DNA of 64,000 bases, taken from IMG/VR virus record IMGVR_UViG_3300019776_000461, positions 20,703 through 84,702 of that record; one strand, written 5' to 3'. This stretch comes from a virus. The notes below the pieces were generated by a model. The model was given only the letters and a program-made list of their open reading frames with translations. It was not told the DNA's origin and did no database searches. Positions 9,878 through 18,197 of this stretch are shown in pieces. The translations under genes were made by a program, and so were the position numbers. The first letter of the stretch is position 1. Each line of letters begins with the position of its first letter.

Positions 9878-11098
9878 ATGTTTCAAAATAAACCATGCGT
9901 TTGTGTTCCACTATTTTCAAATGTGAACAAACATTCATCGGATACAGCAATAATAGGTATGTATTTTCTATTTACCGATGGAACTGATAGATATATAAAC
10001 TTTACGCATCCCGATGAACTTGAATCCGATATTGATTTATTGGAAATTAAGTTAACCCCAACTTCTCTTGTGTTTAATAAGAAAGGTATGCTTTATCATG
10101 GGTTCAATGAAGGAATTGACTTGAATTCATACTTACATTATTATATGAGTGATAATATAAATTCAAGAGAATTTTATCCAAAGGGTATGGAGATTTTATC
10201 CACCAAGTTCTTTAGAATAGAAGATTTAGGCCATGTTATACCGTTGGCAAATCAATTAGAGTGGGCAAAGAAGATTGGGGAATATGTTTTACAATTTAAC
10301 CCATTCGGTGATGATAAAGTAATAACCGAACAATGTATTGATTATTGCAATGACTTTACGAATGTTTTTTACCAAATAGAAAAGAATGAAATTCTTGTTG
10401 GTGATGAACGTAAAAAGCAAAACTATATGTGGTACACCGCAACAAGTAGACCGAGTAATGCTTGGAACAACTTTAACTTCTCAGCATTAAATAAAAAAGA
10501 CGGTACAAGAAATAAAATTCATTCAAGATTTGAAGGTGGTAAGATTGTTCAATTTGACTATGACGCTTTCCATATTAAACTATTAGCAAAAATGTTGGAT
10601 TATACATTCGACTACCACCCGTATGAACAAATAAAAAATGAATTGGGAATTGATGGGGAGTATGACGCATTCAAAACAAAAGTGTTCCAAAACATTTACG
10701 GTAGAATAACACCTGACTTTATTCAACATCCATTCTTTCAAAGTGTACAAGCGGTTATAGATGAGTTGTGGGAAGGGTATGAAAAGGATGGTTATGTTAA
10801 TTCACATTTCTATGGTAAACTATTCAGAGGTATTCAAGATCCAACACCGAATAAAGTATTTAATTATATACTTCAATCGTTGGAAACTGAATATAATGTG
10901 AAAAAGATTAAAAATGTTTTACCTGTTATTAACGATAAAAAGTCCATTTTCTCTATGTATTTGTACGATGCGTTCGTGTTTGATATACATCCAGACGAAG
11001 AAAACCTAATAAATTTATTAAAAAATATTTTTGAAACTGATGAAATGACAGTAAAAGTTTATGTTGGTGACGACTTTGGTGCTATTAAAAGAATTTAA
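9878..11098 (+). CDS. Divergent family-A DNA polymerase (PolA-like palm/fingers)
   Basis: 406 residues. The C-terminal 220 residues align by eye with the PolA core. SRPSNAWNNFNFSAL matches the 'GRLSS..PNLQNIP' block. FDYDAFHIKLLAKM is motif A (D227 kept, the usual Glu replaced by His). FKTKVFQNIYG is motif B (K266, F270, Y274, G275 kept in K-x3-F-x3-YG; the upstream Arg is Tyr). GYVNSHFYGK and FNYILQS match the 'GYV.T..GR' and 'N..xQ' blocks (N329, Q333). YLYDAFVFDI is motif C (D364 kept, HDE changed to YDA). Both metal-binding Asp are present, so activity is possible. The N-terminal ~170 residues may be a decayed exonuclease-like domain. A separate family-B replicative polymerase lies at 32991-35507, so this is a second polymerase. 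Confidence 0.75.
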   Translation: MFQNKPCVCVPLFSNVNKHSSDTAIIGMYFLFTDGTDRYINFTHPDELESDIDLLEIKLTPTSLVFNKKGMLYHGFNEGIDLNSYLHYYMSDNINSREFYPKGMEILSTKFFRIEDLGHVIPLANQLEWAKKIGEYVLQFNPFGDDKVITEQCIDYCNDFTNVFYQIEKNEILVGDERKKQNYMWYTATSRPSNAWNNFNFSALNKKDGTRNKIHSRFEGGKIVQFDYDAFHIKLLAKMLDYTFDYHPYEQIKNELGIDGEYDAFKTKVFQNIYGRITPDFIQHPFFQSVQAVIDELWEGYEKDGYVNSHFYGKLFRGIQDPTPNKVFNYILQSLETEYNVKKIKNVLPVINDKKSIFSMYLYDAFVFDIHPDEENLINLLKNIFETDEMTVKVYVGDDFGAIKRI

Positions 11099-11101
11099 TT
11101 T

Positions 11102-11112
11102 GATATTTATGT
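11102..11112 (+). promoter_or_regulatory. Near-match to the TATATTTATAG element
   Basis: GATATTTATGT sits just after the polymerase-like gene and 35 nt before the TTG start at 11147. It differs from the exact 11-mer at three or four positions but keeps ATATTTAT and the spacing. Confidence 0.3.
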
Positions 11113-11146
11113 AAGTACAATTTATGTAAAAATCGAGAGAGAATTA

Positions 11147-11536
11147 TTGAAAACACAGTTAGTATGTACTTTTGCTAAAAAATATCAAATAGAAAGAACG
11201 CTGGATAACATAAAAGAAAATTTTAATGTATTAAACAACAAAGTTTTCTTATTCCGTTCTTTTGATGTTAAAGATGAATGCATCCTTTCTTATAATATTA
11301 TAATGGATACATACAAAAAGTTTTTACCCAATTCAATCATGGTTCATCAGAAGAAAGAAACAAATACGATATATACGATAAATGCCTTAAATGAACTGAT
11401 TATGAACTTAAATAATGGTGTATTGGATAAAAAGTACCCTATTGAATGGGAAAGATATAGAAATTGTGCTTTGTTGAAAAATAAAGACGGTTTCAAGGTT
11501 GTTAAAATAATACTAGTTAATATATATAATTTATAA
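11147..11536 (+). CDS. Hypothetical protein
   Basis: 129 residues from a TTG codon, placed 8 bases after a GAGAGAG purine run that can serve as ribosome site. There is no in-frame ATG that would keep the N-terminus. The middle reads TINALNELIMNLNNGVLDK and then a W..YRN..LL segment, which looks like a compact folded domain. I do not recognise the family. Confidence 0.55.
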   Translation: MKTQLVCTFAKKYQIERTLDNIKENFNVLNNKVFLFRSFDVKDECILSYNIIMDTYKKFLPNSIMVHQKKETNTIYTINALNELIMNLNNGVLDKKYPIEWERYRNCALLKNKDGFKVVKIILVNIYNL

Positions 11537-11541
11537 ACAAT

Positions 11542-11552
11542 TATATTTATAG
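11542..11552 (+). promoter_or_regulatory. Candidate phage promoter TATATTTATAG
   Basis: Exact copy of the 11-mer TATATTTATAG in a short intergenic gap, ending 33 nt before the ATG at 11585. The same 11-mer at the same distance occurs before the genes at 30575, 55491 and 59296. It resembles the Bacteroidota -7 box TATATTTG but carries ATAG instead of G. Function is inferred from recurrence and fixed spacing. Confidence 0.55.
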
Positions 11553-11584
11553 TATATGTATTACATTATATATTAGAAGAAAAT

Positions 11585-11902
11585 ATGAAAAAAGAAGAAC
11601 TTGTAGAAGTAATTACACAGAGAGTGATTGAAAAGCTCAACGAACGAATTTCATTATTGGAATCGAGCGGATTTGATATTATATTCAGTTCTCTTAGAAA
11701 AGAGTTGAATAAAATAGCTATATTACCAGATAATGTAATTGACGCAAGTCAGTATAAAGAACACGAAATAGTCGATGCTTTGAAGAAAATTGGTTATGAG
11801 TATAAAAAACCAATGGGTAATAAACTACATTTTTTTAATAAAAAAACAAGTATAAGTCTTTATCTAATTCAGAAAACTTTGAAAATAACACTTATGCCAT
11901 AA
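11585..11902 (+). CDS. Hypothetical protein
   Basis: 105 residues. The N-terminus (MKKEELVEVITQRVIEKLNE) predicts an amphipathic helix, followed by a mixed domain. The ATG at 11585 follows AGAAGAAAAT, a weak ribosome site, and lies 33 nt after the TATATTTATAG element. No family recognised. Confidence 0.55.
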   Translation: MKKEELVEVITQRVIEKLNERISLLESSGFDIIFSSLRKELNKIAILPDNVIDASQYKEHEIVDALKKIGYEYKKPMGNKLHFFNKKTSISLYLIQKTLKITLMP

Positions 11903-11912
11903 GAGACATTAA

Positions 11913-12833
11913 ATGAAAAAAACACAGACTAACAAAGTAAGTATTATTAAAGAAGATGTTTCTTCTGCAAATATAAGCCCCATAAGTTACATGGTGTTTA
12001 TAGATATTTCTAGTTATCTATCAAAAGGGCGTGGTTTATTAAGTTCTATGTTTGCCGCTAAACCAAGTGAATCTATTACAAAATGGTTTGGTAAAGTAAA
12101 AGAAGATGAAACTTATAAGGAAAATGAAGAGGCATTCAAAGCTATTTCTTCAAGATTTATGGGCAATCCTATTTTGAAAAAACTTTATAGTTCAATAGAC
12201 AAACTTAAAACTGTTTCAACAGGGGAAACAGATCAAAGTGAAAGAGATAAAGATATTGAAAAATTATTGGGTAAAATTAGTTTATTTATTAAAAATAGAC
12301 TTACAAAAAAAGAAAGGGAACTTATTGGTAAAATGTCAACCGTAGTTAATTCAATTGGTAATAATATTTCCTCTGCAATAAAATCAGACTTAGAAGCAAT
12401 GGCAAAAGCAGAAGAACCAGAAAAACCAAAAGAAGAACCGAAGGAAGAACCCAAGAAAGAACCAGTAAAACCAATTGAAGCTCCAAAAGTAGAAGGAAAA
12501 GTAAATGAGCGATTGAAAAATAAAATTCAACCTACGAATGAAAACTTTCCAGGTCCAGGAGAAATAGTAGGTGCTAAGGATCTAGATTATGATATGTTGA
12601 GTTATTTTAATAGAATGAATAAAAAATTATCAATAGATACCAAGACCAAGAAAGGAATCTACGGTTCAGTTGCCAAGATGTATGGCAATTTTGTTTTCAA
12701 TGGAGATACCATAGATAAAAAAGATATATTACAAGTAAAGATACTAGAGTCTAATGTAAATGAGCGATTGAAGAACAAACTTCGTAAGAAAATCAAAGAA
12801 ATAATTAGAACACATATTATTAAATTAAAGTAA
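11913..12833 (+). CDS. Hypothetical protein with duplicated VNERLKNK motif
   Basis: 306 residues in three parts. A helical N-terminal domain ends near residue 165. A Pro/Glu/Lys linker follows (PEKPKEEPKEEPKKEP, ~170-190). The C-terminal part contains VNERLKNKI (~197) and, 85 residues later, VNERLKNKL (~282), then a basic helix. The two copies are nearly identical in DNA as well (GTAAATGAGCGATTGAA). The N-terminus carries SIIKED, and the VNE tripeptides match an (I/L/V)xE pattern shared with several neighbouring proteins. It lies 10 bases after the previous gene and 16 before the next. Function unknown; an internal-virion role is inference. Confidence 0.55.
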   Translation: MKKTQTNKVSIIKEDVSSANISPISYMVFIDISSYLSKGRGLLSSMFAAKPSESITKWFGKVKEDETYKENEEAFKAISSRFMGNPILKKLYSSIDKLKTVSTGETDQSERDKDIEKLLGKISLFIKNRLTKKERELIGKMSTVVNSIGNNISSAIKSDLEAMAKAEEPEKPKEEPKEEPKKEPVKPIEAPKVEGKVNERLKNKIQPTNENFPGPGEIVGAKDLDYDMLSYFNRMNKKLSIDTKTKKGIYGSVAKMYGNFVFNGDTIDKKDILQVKILESNVNERLKNKLRKKIKEIIRTHIIKLK

Positions 12834-12849
12834 ATTTGGAGTTTTTAAA

Positions 12850-13542
12850 ATGAAAAAGCAAAAAGACTTGGTAAACGAAGGTAGAAGAATCCAAGAAACT
12901 TTTTTGAAAAAAGTTAATGAGGGGTTTTTTGACAAAATAAAAGATGTATTCAGAGATTCAGAAGATTTTACAGCATTGATAAAGCAGTTTGCACCACTTG
13001 ACAGAGAAAAGGTGTTGAAAAAATCAGATGGTACAGTTGATGTTGCAGATAACTTTTGGGTTGATGGTACTAAAGAATGGATGGACGCTGACAAAAAAGG
13101 TTTAGCACTTGCAGTTAATAAAATTTTAAATAAAGGAATTTTACACATAATGAATATTACAGGACAACCAACTCTTTTCAAATTAGAAAGATGGCCAAAA
13201 ATATGTTCTGAAGTTAAGATTAGTAAATGTGACTTGGTTAGTTTTGAGGGATTTTCAATTCAACTTGAAGGTGGCGGTAAGGTAGAAGTAACTGAATGTG
13301 ATAATTTAAAATCTTTAAAAGGTCTTCCGTCATCACTAAAAGACTTCAGTTTTGGGTATGGTCTTTTCAAAAATTTTGAAGATTTTGGTGATGTTAAGCC
13401 AGCTCGAATAGTAACTTTACCTGGTACAACTAAGATGGCGGTTGAAGCATTAAAAGCAAGTAACAATGATGTTAAGGCAGCAGAAGCGGCGTTAAAGAAA
13501 CAAACAGGTATAACAATCAGTCTTCTTGTTCCTAAACAATAA
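12850..13542 (+). CDS. Hypothetical protein, possible internal-virion protein
   Basis: 230 residues. The N-terminus carries two (V)NEG sites (KDLVNEGRR and KKVNEGFFDKIKD) within the first 30 residues. The second is followed by an amphipathic FFDKIKDVF helix. A similar NENFFDFVKKTW segment occurs near the C-terminus of the protein at 59296. The rest is a strand-rich domain with a leucine-rich-like stretch (KISKCDLVSFEGFSI, LKSLKGLPSSLKDF) and an Ala-rich UBA-like C-terminal helix pair (NNDVKAAEAALKK). Catalytic residues are not evident. The role as a packaged protein is inference. Confidence 0.5.
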   Translation: MKKQKDLVNEGRRIQETFLKKVNEGFFDKIKDVFRDSEDFTALIKQFAPLDREKVLKKSDGTVDVADNFWVDGTKEWMDADKKGLALAVNKILNKGILHIMNITGQPTLFKLERWPKICSEVKISKCDLVSFEGFSIQLEGGGKVEVTECDNLKSLKGLPSSLKDFSFGYGLFKNFEDFGDVKPARIVTLPGTTKMAVEALKASNNDVKAAEAALKKQTGITISLLVPKQ

Positions 13543-13548
13543 CTGTAC

Positions 13549-14178
13549 GTGATAAAGTTAATAGATATATTAAAAGAAATGGGTATCGATAAAGGCGCAT
13601 TTCATGGATTTGGAATGAAGCCAAAAGATATGAGGGTTGATACTTGTAATGTTGAATGGACAAGTCCAGACCAAGATACAGGCTGCCCTGCATTTTCTGA
13701 TTCAACTAAGATAACAGAAGAGGATATTACTAAGGCTATTGAATATCTAAATGAAGAAAAATTGAAAACATTAATAGCATATTCAAGAGGTGGTGCAATA
13801 TTATTACAAGCGTTATCGATGGGAGCTATGAAACCATCTACGGTTTATTTGGTAGCACCTGCTTGGAATAGACAATGGCCAACTGTTTCATTAACAGGTG
13901 GAGAAGTGAATGGTAGTGGAGCTATAATACACGGTGGTAGTGATAATATAGTTCCACTAAAACATTCTGTAATTTTGTCCAAAGCAAGTGGTATGCCGTT
14001 GTATGTGTTCCCTGGAATGAATCATGTTAATATATTAAAAAATAAAGATAATCCAACTTCTGGAATACTATTGAAAAACTTAGAAGATGCCATGGGAGTT
14101 TTACCAGATTGGGGTGAAAGTGGAAAAGCAACGGAGGAAGAGTTAAAAATGCAAGAAGAGTTTGTAAATAATATTTGA
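13549..14178 (+). CDS. Alpha/beta-hydrolase-like protein with CTS-like N-terminus
   Basis: 209 residues from a GTG start, 6 bases after the previous stop. The N-terminus MIKLIDILKEMG matches the short KLxxILxE motif shared by several genes here. A hydrolase core follows: AYSRGGA (nucleophile Ser ~79 in an A-x-S-x-G elbow), HGGSDNIVP (acid Asp ~130) and GMNHVNIL (His ~158), in the correct order for a Ser-Asp-His triad. Length and layout recall small YqiA/UPF0227-type esterases. Substrate unknown. Internal-virion targeting is inference from the N-terminal motif. Confidence 0.6.
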   Translation: MIKLIDILKEMGIDKGAFHGFGMKPKDMRVDTCNVEWTSPDQDTGCPAFSDSTKITEEDITKAIEYLNEEKLKTLIAYSRGGAILLQALSMGAMKPSTVYLVAPAWNRQWPTVSLTGGEVNGSGAIIHGGSDNIVPLKHSVILSKASGMPLYVFPGMNHVNILKNKDNPTSGILLKNLEDAMGVLPDWGESGKATEEELKMQEEFVNNI

Positions 14179-14186
14179 GAAACAGG

Positions 14187-15086
14187 ATGAGTAAATTAAG
14201 TGTATTATTGGATGAAGTTAGAGATTTCAAAAAAAATGCAATATACAATGCTAAACTTCGTCTTAGAGAAACACTCATTAACGAAGAGGGTGAAGATGAA
14301 GCACAAGATGAAATAAAAGCAATTCTTAAAAAAGATTACTCTACATTTGTTAAAGAGTTGGGTGACAATATAAAAGATGAAAAATTTCTAAATGCTATAA
14401 AATCACTTTCTGATAAACAACCTGTTAAAGTATCAGGAATGTCTCCAGGAGTTACAGATTTACAACCAACACAGAATGAAGTTGTAATGGATAAATCTTT
14501 AAGTTATCCGCTAACAGATGTACCAAGTGCTGAACAATACTTAAAAGGCGGAGTTGTTGCAGTTGCAGGAAAATCAATTATAACATCAGGCGGTGGCAAG
14601 TATGTAATAGATGGACACCACAGATGGTCACAAGTTTTGTGTATTAATCCCGATGCTAAAATTAAAGCGTTAGATTTAACAGACATTAAAAATCCGATTG
14701 ACGCATTAAAAGCAACACAGATTGGAATAGCTGCACAAGCAGGTACAGTTCCAACCGCAGCAGGTGGTGGTGTAAATCTCTTCACAGTTAGTGAAGGTGA
14801 GTTAAAAAAATATGTTCTTGATAAAATAAAAGAGCCAGTTGTTGCTGTATTTGAAAAATATGGTAAAGGTGATACACCAGAAGCAATTGCAGATTATATT
14901 TGGGAAAATGTTCAGGTACTTAAAAAACAATCTCCGCCAGTAGCAGGTGCACCTAAGCGCGATGTGATGCCACAAACAGATGATGCACCACAATGGGTTG
15001 ATAATACTTTCAATGTAGAAAAATTACCTGAAGAATTAACTAATCGCTTCAAAGAACTATTACGATATAACAACAGAGATAAATAA
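14187..15086 (+). CDS. ParB-like (DGHHR) domain protein with CTS-like N-terminus
   Basis: 299 residues from the ATG at 14187, preceded by ACAGG; an in-frame TTG at 14175 overlaps the previous gene and is less likely. The N-terminus MSKLSVLLDEVRDFKK fits the KLxxLLxE pattern, with a second LINEEGE site near residue 35. Residues ~105-170 contain PSAEQYLKGG followed by YVIDGHHRWSQ, the signature loop of the ParB/sulfiredoxin-like fold, which binds or hydrolyses nucleotides and in some members nicks DNA. The C-terminal part is helical. Activity is not assignable from sequence alone. Confidence 0.6.
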   Translation: MSKLSVLLDEVRDFKKNAIYNAKLRLRETLINEEGEDEAQDEIKAILKKDYSTFVKELGDNIKDEKFLNAIKSLSDKQPVKVSGMSPGVTDLQPTQNEVVMDKSLSYPLTDVPSAEQYLKGGVVAVAGKSIITSGGGKYVIDGHHRWSQVLCINPDAKIKALDLTDIKNPIDALKATQIGIAAQAGTVPTAAGGGVNLFTVSEGELKKYVLDKIKEPVVAVFEKYGKGDTPEAIADYIWENVQVLKKQSPPVAGAPKRDVMPQTDDAPQWVDNTFNVEKLPEELTNRFKELLRYNNRDK

Positions 15087-15094
15087 AAATACTG

Positions 15095-15120
15095 GGGACA
15101 AACGTCCCCATATTTATTTT
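15095..15120 (+). terminator. Rho-independent terminator
   Basis: GGGGAC (15095-15100), loop AAAC, GTCCCC (15105-15110), followed by an AT-rich ATATTTATTTT tail. It closes the upstream block just before the SSB promoter. Confidence 0.8.
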
Positions 15121-15128
15121 ATATAAAA

Positions 15129-15160
15129 TTTGAATATTAAACATTAAAACATTATATTTG
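15129..15160 (+). promoter_or_regulatory. Bacteroidota-type promoter for the SSB/recombination operon
   Basis: TTTG at 15129-15132, a 20-nt spacer, then TATATTTG at 15153-15160. This matches the -33/-7 consensus TTTG/TAnnTTTG of Bacteroidota primary sigma factor promoters. It sits directly after a terminator and ~60 nt before the SSB start codon. Confidence 0.75.
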
Positions 15161-15220
15161 TACTAACATATTGAACGATATGAGTTCAACATTATTTATT
15201 ATTTATTAAGGAGTTACATC

Positions 15221-15994
15221 ATGGCTATCAATCTTGATGCAATTAAAAATCGTTTGTCTTCATTAAAAAACACAAACAATCGTGTTTCAAACATTTGGAA
15301 ACCAGAACCAGGTGAACATCAAATTAGAATTGTTCCCTACGTTCACAACTTAGAAAATCCATTCATTGACCTTTACTTTCATTACAACATAGGGAAGCGT
15401 TCAGTTCTTTCTCCTGTAACATACGGTCGTCCTGACCCTATCCTTGAGTTTGCTGAGAAGTTAAAACAAACAGGTGACAAAGAAGATTGGCTAATGGGGA
15501 GAAAACTTGAACCAAAAATGAGAACATATTTACCAGTTATTATTCGTGGGCAAGAATCAGAGGGTGTAAAGTTTTGGGGATTCGGTAAACAAATTTATGA
15601 AGAATTATTAACATTCTTCGCTGATGAAGATTACGGTGATTTATCAGATCCTAAAAGTGGCCGTGATATTGTAGTTACTGTTAAGTCAGCGGAAGAAGTC
15701 GGTAAGTCTTATGCAGAAACATCTATTCGTGTTAAACCAAAACAAACACCACTTACAGAAAATCCTGCAGTCCTTGAAAAAGTTAAACAGCAACCAAAAA
15801 TGACTGAACTTTATCCAGAGCCTTCTTATGATGAACTTAAATCACAACTTCATTCTTGGATGGGTTCTAACCAAGAAGAATCAGAAGACGTTGTAAAAAA
15901 ATCTACAAAAAGTACACAAACTAAATCTGTAACTGGTGATGAACCTGTAAAGGCAACTGCTAGTGTTGCTTCTTCTTTTGATGACTTATTTTAA
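15221..15994 (+). CDS. gp32: Single-stranded DNA-binding protein, T4 gp32-like
   Basis: 257 residues. The core reads NIWKPEPGEHQIRIVPY, the typical entry strand of the phage gp32 OB-fold, followed by aromatic-rich strands (FIDLYFHYNIG, KFWGFGKQIYEEL). The C-terminus is acidic and ends SSFDDLF, the tail by which such SSBs recruit replication partners. The zinc-binding Cys/His set of T4 gp32 is not visible. The ATG follows a strong AAGGAG site (15208-15213) and an own promoter, which suggests high expression. It heads an operon with UvsX, FEN and helicase. Confidence 0.85.
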   Translation: MAINLDAIKNRLSSLKNTNNRVSNIWKPEPGEHQIRIVPYVHNLENPFIDLYFHYNIGKRSVLSPVTYGRPDPILEFAEKLKQTGDKEDWLMGRKLEPKMRTYLPVIIRGQESEGVKFWGFGKQIYEELLTFFADEDYGDLSDPKSGRDIVVTVKSAEEVGKSYAETSIRVKPKQTPLTENPAVLEKVKQQPKMTELYPEPSYDELKSQLHSWMGSNQEESEDVVKKSTKSTQTKSVTGDEPVKATASVASSFDDLF

Positions 15995-16008
15995 TAGGGA
16001 TACACGTT

Positions 16009-17154
16009 ATGGCAAAATCAAAGAGTGATTTATCCGATGAACTCGGTGGAGTCATTGCAGAAACAATAAATAAAAAGTTCAAAGAACAAAACTACAAGAC
16101 TGCTTATTTTCTTGAGGGTGATAGTGACGCACCTACAATTGTAAAAGAGTGGGTTGGAACTGGTTCAACAATTCTTGATTTGGCAATTTCAAATCGTAAG
16201 AATGGTGGATTTCCAGTCGGTAGAGTGTGTGAAATAACAGGACTTGAGCAATCAGGTAAATCATTGTTAGCAGCACATGCATTACTAAACACTCAAAGAA
16301 AAGGCGGACTTGCTGTTTACATAGATACAGAAAATGCTATCTCTACTGAATATCTAACCGCAATTGGTTTGAACCTTAAAGATATGCTCTACATTCCATT
16401 GGAAACCGTAGAGGATGTGTTTGAAGCAGTTGAGGTTATTATTGAGAAGGTTCGTTCTTCCGATAAAAATAAATTGGTTACGATAGTTATTGATTCTATT
16501 GCAGGTGCATCTACTAAAACAGAGATGGCTGCAGATTTTGATAAAGATGGTTATGCTACGGCAAAGGCACTTATCATTTCAAAAGCAATGAGAAAAATAA
16601 CAAATTTAATCGGTAGAGAACGCATTTGTCTTATTATCACAAATCAACTTCGTCAAAAACTAAATGCTCCTGCATTCTCTGACCCATGGACAACACCAGG
16701 TGGTAAAGGCATTCCTTTCCATGCTTCTGTTCGTCTTCGTCTTTCATCAGTCGGTGCTATTAAAGCTAAGATTGAAGGACACGATGAAGTAGTGGGTTCG
16801 AGAGTAAAAGCAAAATTAGTAAAGAACAGAGTTGGTCCACCATTACGAGAATGTGAATATGAGATTTATTTTGATTCGGGTATTGACGATTATAGCAGTT
16901 GGCTTACTACGATGAAGGATTATAATCTTGTTGCACAAGCAGGTGCTTGGTATTCATGGACAAACAAAGAAACGGGTGAAGTTATTAAATTTCAATCGAA
17001 AGACTTTGTTGAAAAAATCATGAACGTTCCAAAATTAAAGGAAATGGTTTATGATGAAATTGCCGAGAAGGTAATTATGAAATACCAACAACTCGATGCT
17101 GCTCGTATTGATGAAGTAGTTATTTCAAATCAATCAATTGATGATGAAATATAA
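16009..17154 (+). CDS. uvsX: RecA/UvsX-like recombinase
   Basis: 381 residues. Walker A is GLEQSGKSLL (~77-86), Walker B is TIVIDSIAGAS (~159-169), and the Q/L2 region contains ITNQLRQKL with TPGGKGIPFHASVRLRL. This is the RecA fold that forms filaments on SSB-coated ssDNA for strand exchange and replication restart. The length fits UvsX. It begins 14 bases after the SSB gene and its stop overlaps the next start by one base (TAATG). Confidence 0.93.
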   Translation: MAKSKSDLSDELGGVIAETINKKFKEQNYKTAYFLEGDSDAPTIVKEWVGTGSTILDLAISNRKNGGFPVGRVCEITGLEQSGKSLLAAHALLNTQRKGGLAVYIDTENAISTEYLTAIGLNLKDMLYIPLETVEDVFEAVEVIIEKVRSSDKNKLVTIVIDSIAGASTKTEMAADFDKDGYATAKALIISKAMRKITNLIGRERICLIITNQLRQKLNAPAFSDPWTTPGGKGIPFHASVRLRLSSVGAIKAKIEGHDEVVGSRVKAKLVKNRVGPPLRECEYEIYFDSGIDDYSSWLTTMKDYNLVAQAGAWYSWTNKETGEVIKFQSKDFVEKIMNVPKLKEMVYDEIAEKVIMKYQQLDAARIDEVVISNQSIDDEI

Positions 17155-18197
17155 TGAACAAGTATCAGAAACTACTTCAAGAAATTGAAACCGAGAAAGA
17201 ACTACAAGATAGTTTACACCGTGATAGTAAGGTTTTGATCGTAGATGGAATGAACTTATTTATAAGAACATTCTCAGCTATTCCTACTCTTAACGAGGAT
17301 GGGCAACACATTGGCGGTCTCTCTGGTTTTCTCCAATCATTGGCTGCAACAGTCCGCATGGTTAATCCCACGCGGGTTGTTGTAGTGTTTGATGGGAAGG
17401 GTGGTTCACAAAGAAGAAAGAAAATATATTCAAATTACAAGGAAGGCAGGGCAATCAAATCTAAATTGAATAGGGTTGCGGGTTTTGAGAATCTTGAGGA
17501 TGAACAAAAGTCTATGAGGTTTCAGCTGTTTCGTCTGTTTTCATATTTACAGAATTTGCCATTAACCATTATATCGATGGATAATATTGAGGCGGATGAT
17601 GTGATTGCTTACCTTTCCTTTTATTTCAAAGAAAAATCTATTATATTATCGAACGATAGAGATTTTTTACAGTTGGTATCGGAACAAGTTTCTGTTTATT
17701 TACCAACGAAAAAAAAGTTATATACACCAGAAAATCTGTTAGAAGAAACTGGAGTATGGTGTGAGAATTTTATTTTATTCAAAGCATTATTAGGTGATAA
17801 AAGCGATAACATTAAAGGTATTAATGGACTCGGTGAAAAAACAATATTGAAACATTTTCCAATGCTTTCAGAAAAAAGAAAAATTGATTTAGATATGTTC
17901 GTAGAATTTTGTAAATTGTATGATAATAAATCTAAAGCAATCAATGAACTCAAGAATAATATTAGTATATTAGAAACTAACTATGAGATTATGCAATTAC
18001 ATGATGTTGATATTTCACAAAGTTTCAAATCATCTATACGTGGCATGGTTGATGGAGAAATCCAAGTACTAAATAAAATTGAGTTAGATAAATTATTTAT
18101 AGCAGATAAATTATACGCTGCTATACCTAATTTTGAATATTGGTTACAAAGAAATTTTGGAAATCTAAATACGATTCGGAATATATATGCAGGATAA
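17154..18197 (+). CDS. rnh: FEN-family 5'-3' exonuclease (T4 RNase H-like)
   Basis: 347 residues. Metal-binding acidic motifs are in the usual order: VLIVDGMNLF (~27), VVVFDGKGG (~77), NIEADDVIAYL (~143), LSNDRDFLQL (~164), and the helix-hairpin-helix/last acids GDKSDNIKGINGLGEKT (~213-229). In T4 the homologous RNase H removes RNA primers and flaps from Okazaki fragments. It overlaps the helicase gene by 11 bases, so the two are translationally coupled. Confidence 0.92.
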   Translation: MNKYQKLLQEIETEKELQDSLHRDSKVLIVDGMNLFIRTFSAIPTLNEDGQHIGGLSGFLQSLAATVRMVNPTRVVVVFDGKGGSQRRKKIYSNYKEGRAIKSKLNRVAGFENLEDEQKSMRFQLFRLFSYLQNLPLTIISMDNIEADDVIAYLSFYFKEKSIILSNDRDFLQLVSEQVSVYLPTKKKLYTPENLLEETGVWCENFILFKALLGDKSDNIKGINGLGEKTILKHFPMLSEKRKIDLDMFVEFCKLYDNKSKAINELKNNISILETNYEIMQLHDVDISQSFKSSIRGMVDGEIQVLNKIELDKLFIADKLYAAIPNFEYWLQRNFGNLNTIRNIYAG

